Source: Propionibacteriaceae bacterium
GTDB lineage: Bacteria > Actinomycetota > Actinomycetes > Propionibacteriales > Propionibacteriaceae
Reading direction: 5' to 3'
DNA: 11,231 nucleotides
Assembly (NCBI GenBank): GCA_003153855.1
Contig: PMBM01000028.1
Span: 1-11,231, forward strand
Shown here: piece by piece, positions 6,977 through 11,231 of the stretch
Position numbering within the stretch: the first letter of the stretch is position 1
Layout of the letters: every line of letters begins with the position of its first letter
Notes under the pieces: model-generated
The model's input: only the letters and a program-made list of their open reading frames with translations
Database searches by the model: none
Told to the model about the DNA's origin: nothing
Position numbers and translations under genes: made by a program

Positions 6977-7896
6977 CCCAGATCGCAACCCCCGTCATCG
7001 CACACCTGACGCCTGAAGAGCTCGGGGCGCTCCAGAAGCCCAACCATGACGCACGGTGGTGGGTCGGCAAGATCGCCTCGGTGATCGGCATGGCGTTCAT
7101 CGTCCTGTATTGCCTGGTGCCGTTCTACTGGATGGTCATCTCGTCGTTCCGGCTCCCCACCATGGGCTTGAGCAACGACTACATCCCGAACCCGATCTCG
7201 TTCGAGAACTACCCGGGCGTCTTCAGCTCGCAGAACAACTTCTTCAGGGCCATCCTCAATTCGGTCGTCGTCTCCGTCACGACCACGGTGCTCACGCTCG
7301 TGTTCGGGATCATCGGCGCCTACGCGTTGGCACGGCTGCGGTTCGCCGCGAAGGGCTTCGTGCTGAGCATCATCATCGGCGCCTCGATGTTCCCCGGCGT
7401 CACGCTGCTGATCCCGTTGTTCAAGCTGTTCACCGGCTCGTACGACTGGTTCCCCATCCATTGGCTCAACCAGTACCAGGCGGCGATCATCCCGTCGCTG
7501 TCCTTCGGTCTGCCGTTGTGCGTCTGGAACCTGACGGCGTTCTTCCGTCAGCTCCCGGTCGAGCTCGAGCAGGCAGCCATGGTGGACGGCTGCACTCCTG
7601 GTGAGGCGTTCCGCAAGGTCATCCTGCCGCTCGCAGCACCCGGCGTGTTCACGACGGCGATCCTCACCTTCATCGCGGTGTGGAACGAGTTCATGATCTC
7701 GCTGACGTTCCTGCAGGCGAGGGACATGAAGACGGCCACCGTGGCCCTGAGCCAGTTCACCGGCACGCTGGGCTTCAACACGCCGTACGGTTCGATCATG
7801 GCGGCAGGCGTCATCACGACGATCCCGCTGCTCATCCTGGTGCTGTTCTTCCAGCGCCGCATCGTGGCCGGCCTGACAGCCGGTGGCGTGAAGTAG
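6973..7896 (+). CDS. Sugar ABC transporter permease, MalG-like
   Basis: This second permease subunit has 307 residues. A cytoplasmic N-terminus is followed by a first membrane segment (~36-57, VIGMAFIVLYCLVPFYWMV) and the MalG-typical ISSFR. Further segments lie near 95-118, 129-152, 170-192, 222-245 and 274-294. The EAA loop at 199-219 reads EQAAMVDGCTPGEAFRKVILP, with Gly206 and Leu-Pro at 218-219, and is followed by the family signature WNEFMISLTFL. Translation starts inside the MalF stop (ATGA). The operon ends here without an ATPase gene. In actinomycetes the ATPase is often a single shared MsiK-type protein encoded elsewhere. Confidence 0.92.
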   Translation: MTQIATPVIAHLTPEELGALQKPNHDARWWVGKIASVIGMAFIVLYCLVPFYWMVISSFRLPTMGLSNDYIPNPISFENYPGVFSSQNNFFRAILNSVVVSVTTTVLTLVFGIIGAYALARLRFAAKGFVLSIIIGASMFPGVTLLIPLFKLFTGSYDWFPIHWLNQYQAAIIPSLSFGLPLCVWNLTAFFRQLPVELEQAAMVDGCTPGEAFRKVILPLAAPGVFTTAILTFIAVWNEFMISLTFLQARDMKTATVALSQFTGTLGFNTPYGSIMAAGVITTIPLLILVLFFQRRIVAGLTAGGVK

Positions 7897-7914
7897 CTCG
7901 GTCCAGCTGTCCTT

Positions 7915-7952
7915 GACGAAGGCCCGGGTGAGCGATCACCCGGGCCTTCGTC
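7915..7952 (+). terminator. Terminator of the sugar ABC transporter operon
   Basis: This is a perfect 17-bp stem: GACGAAGGCCCGGGTGA (7915-7931), loop GCGA, and its exact complement (7936-7952). It starts 18 nt after the permease stop. The T-tract is absent (GTCTG follows), which is common for actinobacterial terminators. It could also stop transcription coming leftward from the tRNA gene. Confidence 0.88.
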
Positions 7953-7990
7953 GTCTGTACGGGACGTGGCTGATCCGCTCGCACCAACGA

Positions 7991-8025
7991 CGAAGGGCCC
8001 CGCAGCTGCGAGGCCCAACTTGTCG
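7991..8025 (-). terminator. Possible terminator of tRNA-Lys
   Basis: Directly downstream of the tRNA on the minus strand is an imperfect hairpin: GGGCC (7995-7999) pairs with GGCCC (8012-8016), and CGCAG pairs with CTGCG inside, with one mismatch between the two stems. A further short pairing ACGAC/GTCGT flanks it. It is plausible as a tRNA 3' terminator but has no U-run. Confidence 0.45.
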
Positions 8026-8098
<73 letters not shown>

Positions 8099-8111
8099 GC
8101 ACCGAGGGTCA

Positions 8112-8142
8112 ACAGTAGCAAACAGGGATCACCCGCGGCGAA
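8112..8142 (-). promoter_or_regulatory. Candidate promoter of tRNA-Lys
   Basis: On the minus strand TACTGT (8117-8112) fits the actinobacterial -10 pattern TANNNT and lies 13 nt before the first tRNA base. TTCGCC (8142-8137) is a weak -35 candidate at a 19-nt spacing. The distance fits a short tRNA leader. Confidence 0.4.
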
Positions 8143-8208
8143 TCCGATCAGTCCTCCGATCTGCGCGAAGTCCCGGTCCTGACCCTTTCGGGATGCCAGG
8201 CTTAGTTC

Positions 8209-8898
8209 ATGGACGACGACCCACCCCCTGGCGTCGAGTACCTCGACGAATGGGACTCGCCACAGGCTCCTCGACCGCCGCGCGGTGGGAGGGGCCGAAT
8301 CCTCGTCCTGGCAGCCGTTGTCCTCGTCGTGGCCGTGGTCATCGCGGTCGCGCTGGGCGCCACGCAGCGGCGAGCGGTCGGTCCCGTGACCTCGACGTCC
8401 CCGACGCCGAGCCCGACCGAAGCCACGAGTACGGGCGTGCCCACCGCCAGCGCGACCGACCTGAGAAGCACCTACCAGGTCACGGCCGAGGTGCCCACTG
8501 CGTACATGACCATGCTCGTCGACCCGCCCCAGCCGTACACGCCGGTTCCGGTCGAGAGCGACGTCGAGGCGGACCCGCTGACGATCAAACTGCTGGAGAA
8601 GTCGCCCAAGTCGGCGGACATGTCCATCGGCTACCGGGTGAGCGTGTGCGTCAACTCGGCGTCCGCAGGGGGAGGCAAGGTCCGGATCTCTCGCGACAGC
8701 TGGTTCCTCGGGTTCGCATCGACGGGTTCGAGCGGACCTGCGCGGGACAGGGCGCTGGTCACGCCCGCCTTCCCGGTCGAAGGCCTGTACGGCAAGGGGC
8801 AGTGCGCCACCGGGTACGTCACGTTCGCGAAAGGCGAGGAGTCCCCCTCGTCCATCTCCTACTCGGACGGCCGCTTCGGGTGGACGTGGGTGTTCTGA
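8209..8898 (+). CDS. Single-pass membrane protein of unknown function, paralog 1
   Basis: I do not recognise this 229-residue family. It opens with an acidic motif (MDDDPPPG, then VEYLDEWDS), followed by a Pro/Arg-rich stretch and one membrane segment (~31-50). A Thr/Ser/Pro-rich linker (~55-85) and a globular outer domain of ~130 residues come next. The outer domain contains DVEADPLTIKLLEKSPKS, VSVCVN, a Trp in SRDSWFLGF, AFPVEGLYGKGQCATGY, and ends DGRFGWTWVF. It has exactly two cysteines (VCVN and GQCA), likely a disulfide in the outer domain. The acidic N-terminus should be cytoplasmic. The next gene is a clear paralog. The ATG at 8209 is supported by the shared MDD and VEYLDEWDS start, but no good Shine-Dalgarno sequence is visible. 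No signal-peptidase site is evident. Confidence 0.78.
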   Translation: MDDDPPPGVEYLDEWDSPQAPRPPRGGRGRILVLAAVVLVVAVVIAVALGATQRRAVGPVTSTSPTPSPTEATSTGVPTASATDLRSTYQVTAEVPTAYMTMLVDPPQPYTPVPVESDVEADPLTIKLLEKSPKSADMSIGYRVSVCVNSASAGGGKVRISRDSWFLGFASTGSSGPARDRALVTPAFPVEGLYGKGQCATGYVTFAKGEESPSSISYSDGRFGWTWVF

Positions 8899-8959
8899 TC
8901 GGACTCGGGGGGCATCGCGCCAGCCGGCCTTAGTTGGCACCTCATGACATCCTTGAAAA

Positions 8960-9592
8960 ATGGACGACGAGTCGGATCGCCGCGTCGAGTACCTCGACGA
9001 GTGGGACTCCACTCTCCCTCCCGAGCCCCCGCGTACGACGGACCGTCGCCTCCTCGTACCGTTCGCTCTGCTGGTGGTCGCGGCGGTCGTCGTCGCGCTC
9101 GCCATCGGAGGCGCAGGACGTGGGCTGTTCGTGGCCCCCAAGCCGCCGACGGTGACCGGGCCGGCGACGGCTCCTGCCACGCCCTACCAGCCCGTCGACG
9201 TGCCCACGGAGAGTGCGTTCACCCCGGCACCGCCCAACGACGACGTGGAGGCTCAGCCGCTGATCGTGACGCTGGAGCAGACCCTGCCGAAGACCTCGGA
9301 CGGCATCCTCAGCTTCAAGGTCAGCGTGTGCGTGAACGCGACGATCGGGAGCGCAGCCGGAGGCCGGGTCCCGATCATGCGAAACTTCTGGACGCTCGTG
9401 TCGCGGAGCACGAACGAGCTGCTCGCGCCGATGACCAGCGGTGGCCCGGACCCGACCTTCCCCGACACGTACTACTACCTCAAGGGCCAGTGCGCGTCCG
9501 GGTACATCTCGTTCCAGACGACCGAGGGTTTCCTCCCGCAGTTCCTCGCCTACGCCGACAACCGCTTCGCGTGGTCCTGGCGAGTGGTGTAG
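8960..9592 (+). CDS. Single-pass membrane protein of unknown function, paralog 2
   Basis: This 210-residue paralog of the preceding gene product sits 61 nt downstream. It shares the order of parts: MDDESDRR, VEYLDEWDS, a basic/Pro segment, a membrane helix (~31-50), a Pro/Thr-rich linker, and an outer domain with DVEAQPLIVTLEQTLPKT, KVSVCVN, IMRNFWTLVSRS, TFPDTYYYLKGQCASGY and DNRFAWSWRVV. The cysteine pair is at the same places (VCVN and GQCA). The linker is shorter than in paralog 1. Start: ATG at 8960, by homology; no clear Shine-Dalgarno sequence precedes it. The stop lies 2 bp from the convergent gatD stop. Function is unknown. Anchoring, two conserved cysteines and the neighbouring peptidoglycan genes hint at an envelope role. 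Confidence 0.78.
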   Translation: MDDESDRRVEYLDEWDSTLPPEPPRTTDRRLLVPFALLVVAAVVVALAIGGAGRGLFVAPKPPTVTGPATAPATPYQPVDVPTESAFTPAPPNDDVEAQPLIVTLEQTLPKTSDGILSFKVSVCVNATIGSAAGGRVPIMRNFWTLVSRSTNELLAPMTSGGPDPTFPDTYYYLKGQCASGYISFQTTEGFLPQFLAYADNRFAWSWRVV

Positions 9593-9594
9593 CT

Positions 9595-10329
9595 CTACCT
9601 GCCCGAGCGGTCCTGCTGGCCCCGTACGGCGGCGATCCGCTGACGGCGTAGCACGTCGATGGTGGGGCGGGGCAGCGGATCGAGCGAGTGGCCCAGAGCC
9701 AGCTCCAGCACGTGGTCTGCCAGCTCGGGGTTGCGAGCGAGCACCGGACCGTGCGGGTACGTCCCGACGACTTTGCCCTGCTGCGCCCCTTCGGAACCGT
9801 CATAGCCGTTCCCGATGCCCTTCTCGACGACGCCGAGCGGGCGCGCATCGGGGCCGACCCGCGTGAAGCCGCCGTGGTTCTCGAAGCCGGTCACCAGCGA
9901 CTCCGTACCGTCGGGCTTGGTCCATCGGTACAGGATCTCGCCGACCGCCCGTACGTCCCCTCGCCTGGTCTCGACGTCGAGGATGCCGAGGCCCGGTACG
10001 ACCTCGTCGCGCTCACCGATCGTGAACGTCGTGCCGCAGATCTGGTAGCCGGCGCACACGGCGAGCACCGCAGCTCCCGCATCGAGTGCGCGGAACAGGT
10101 TGCCGTCCTTGGTGAGCTCGCGCACTGCAGTCGTCTGGGCGAGATCCTCCCCGCCGCCCAGGAGGTACACCTGGCCGTCGGCCGGCAGCTCCTCACCGGG
10201 CTCGACGACGACGACCCGGGCGTCGATGCCGCGCCACGTGAGGCGCTTGCTGAGAACTGTCGCGTTGCCGCGGTCGCCGTAGATGCCGAGCAGGGACTGG
10301 TAGACCAGGACGATCGTCACGGGGCTCAT
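9595..10329 (-). CDS. gatD: Lipid II isoglutaminyl synthase, glutamine amidotransferase subunit GatD
   Basis: This cytoplasmic class-I glutaminase subunit takes ammonia from glutamine and passes it to MurT, which amidates the alpha-carboxyl of D-Glu in lipid II. The 244 residues start MSPVTIVLVYQSLLGIYGDRGN, a hallmark of GatD. The oxyanion region is LLGGGEDLAQ (~56-65), the nucleophile is C92 in VLAVCAGYQICG, and the catalytic His is H193 in GTYPHGPVLARNPELAD. FENHGGFT (149-156) is also typical. The ATG overlaps the murT stop as ATGA, and GGAGG (10340-10336 on this strand) lies 6 nt upstream, so the two are co-translated. The frame stays open upstream through murT, but that extension is out of frame with the real murT product and is not part of this protein. 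Confidence 0.95.
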   Translation of the reverse strand: MSPVTIVLVYQSLLGIYGDRGNATVLSKRLTWRGIDARVVVVEPGEELPADGQVYLLGGGEDLAQTTAVRELTKDGNLFRALDAGAAVLAVCAGYQICGTTFTIGERDEVVPGLGILDVETRRGDVRAVGEILYRWTKPDGTESLVTGFENHGGFTRVGPDARPLGVVEKGIGNGYDGSEGAQQGKVVGTYPHGPVLARNPELADHVLELALGHSLDPLPRPTIDVLRRQRIAAVRGQQDRSGR

Positions 10330-11231
10330 GTGAGGCCTCCGAGCTTTCGCAGACGCTGGAACGGCGTGTACGTGGCCACCACATCCACGGGGTCGGTGTG
10401 ACCCGCGAGTGCTGCGGCGAGGTCGGGCACCACGCTGTGCTCGACCTCGGCATAGAGGAGACGGACCGAGAGGTCCTGGGAGCGCGGTCCGGTGGCGACG
10501 ACATGTCGTCCCGCCAGCTGTTCGTACTCGACGTCCCACAGCCAACTTACATCTCTTCCGTCGGCAGCGGCGGAGTCGATGGCGAGGACGACGGTCTTCG
10601 TCGTGGTGAGAGGGAGGGCCTCGGCCCATCCGGCCGGGTTCTTGGCGAGCAGGAGGCGCGCGGTCGTCGAGCCGAAGTGCGCCGTCGCGTACCGGCCGGC
10701 CGGCGACGTGATCGTACGCATCCCGCGGATCGCCGTCTCGGGATCGATGCCCAGCTCGGCAGCCGCTGCCAGAGCGCACGCGCCGTTCGACACGTTGAAC
10801 GAGCCGGGGACCTGCAGCTCCAGGGGCCAGCGGGCTCCGTCCGGGTCGACCACGGCATCGCCGTCGACGCGCCACGTGGCCTCGGGCTGTACGAGGTCGC
10901 CCGTCGGACAGGCCCAGCGACCGTTCGTCCGGGTCAGCATCGTGCCGCACTCGGGACACAGCGAGGCGTCCTGGGTCCAGGACGTCGCGGTGTCGACCCA
11001 GACGACCTTGGGTGCCGAGCGTGCTGCCCAGGTGACCAGCGGGTCGTCCGCGTTGGCGATGACGACGGGTCCGTCGGCTCCGGCACTCAACAGCGCGTCG
11101 CGCCAGCCGCGGCCCAGCGACTTGATCTCGTGGTTGCGGTCCATCTGGTCGCGGGAGAAGTTGAGGAGGACGAGGACAGCCGGACGTCCGAGGCGTACGA
11201 CATCGGGGACGACCCGCTCGTCGGTCTCGAG
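10326..11231 (-). CDS. murT: Lipid II isoglutaminyl synthase, Mur-ligase-like subunit MurT (5' partial)
   Basis: MurT activates the D-Glu carboxylate of lipid II with ATP so that GatD-derived ammonia can be added. The visible 301 residues run to the natural C-terminus; the ATP-binding N-terminal part lies beyond the window. Seen in order: VLLNFSRDQMDRNHEI, NADDPLVTWAA (Mur ligase central domain), a cysteine motif inserted as in MurT (CPEC then ACPTG), PGSFNVSNGACALAAA, SPAGRYA, LLLAKNPAGW (a MurT signature) and, in the C-terminal DUF1727 domain, DGRDVSWLWDVEYE, where the catalytic Asp of the family lies. The zinc ribbon normally has four cysteines; the last is Gly here (codon 10901-10899). 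The stop overlaps the gatD start by 4 nt. Confidence 0.95.
   Translation of the reverse strand, partial: LETDERVVPDVVRLGRPAVLVLLNFSRDQMDRNHEIKSLGRGWRDALLSAGADGPVVIANADDPLVTWAARSAPKVVWVDTATSWTQDASLCPECGTMLTRTNGRWACPTGDLVQPEATWRVDGDAVVDPDGARWPLELQVPGSFNVSNGACALAAAAELGIDPETAIRGMRTITSPAGRYATAHFGSTTARLLLAKNPAGWAEALPLTTTKTVVLAIDSAAADGRDVSWLWDVEYEQLAGRHVVATGPRSQDLSVRLLYAEVEHSVVPDLAAALAGHTDPVDVVATYTPFQRLRKLGGLT

Noticed and set aside
10330..10959. N-terminal extension of the gatD frame by about 210 residues, suggesting a fusion
   Set aside because: The extension reads murT out of frame and has no domain. GatD starts at the ATG at 10329 with GGAGG in front and a 4-nt overlap with murT.

Overview
The window looks like chromosomal DNA from a high-GC Gram-positive actinobacterium. 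The coding regions are strongly GC-rich. A MurT/GatD pair is encoded, and a sugar ABC transporter lacks its own ATPase gene, as is common in actinomycetes that share one MsiK-type ATPase. I cannot place it below the phylum with confidence. No mobile element, CRISPR array, integrase or rRNA is visible.

Layout. (1) 1-3230, plus: the C-terminal ~1075 residues of a large secreted, repetitive surface or cell-free protein. It is built as (Ig-like R - S - R) - LamG - (R - S - R) - CBM3, with a 678-bp in-frame duplication. Its start lies outside the window. (2) 3249-3725, minus: a Bcp/PrxQ-type peroxiredoxin that retains only one cysteine. It is divergent from (3) 3855-4163, plus, a small DUF3618-type protein with one membrane segment. 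(4) 4164-4489: an AT-richer regulatory region with a hairpin/palindrome. (5) 4490-7896, plus: a carbohydrate ABC importer made of a lipoprotein solute-binding protein, a stable intergenic stem-loop, then MalF-like and MalG-like permeases overlapping by 4 nt, closed by a 17-bp-stem terminator. (6) 8026-8098, minus: tRNA-Lys(CTT). (7) 8209-9592, plus: two tandem paralogous single-pass membrane proteins of a family I do not recognise. (8) 9595-11231, minus: gatD and the 3' part of murT, which together amidate D-glutamate of lipid II.

How it works together. The importer genes form one transcription unit. The stem-loop probably lets the binding protein be made in excess over the permeases. MurT and GatD form one enzyme and are translationally coupled by an ATGA overlap. 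The paralog pair ends 2 bp from gatD in convergent orientation. Its extracytoplasmic domains suggest a cell-envelope role, but that is inference only.

The most noteworthy points are the uncharacterised duplicated membrane-protein family, the near-symmetric domain layout of the CBM3/LamG protein, the loss of the fourth zinc-ribbon cysteine in MurT, the single-cysteine Bcp, and the structured RNA elements around the binding-protein gene. I did not find a clear new multi-gene system.
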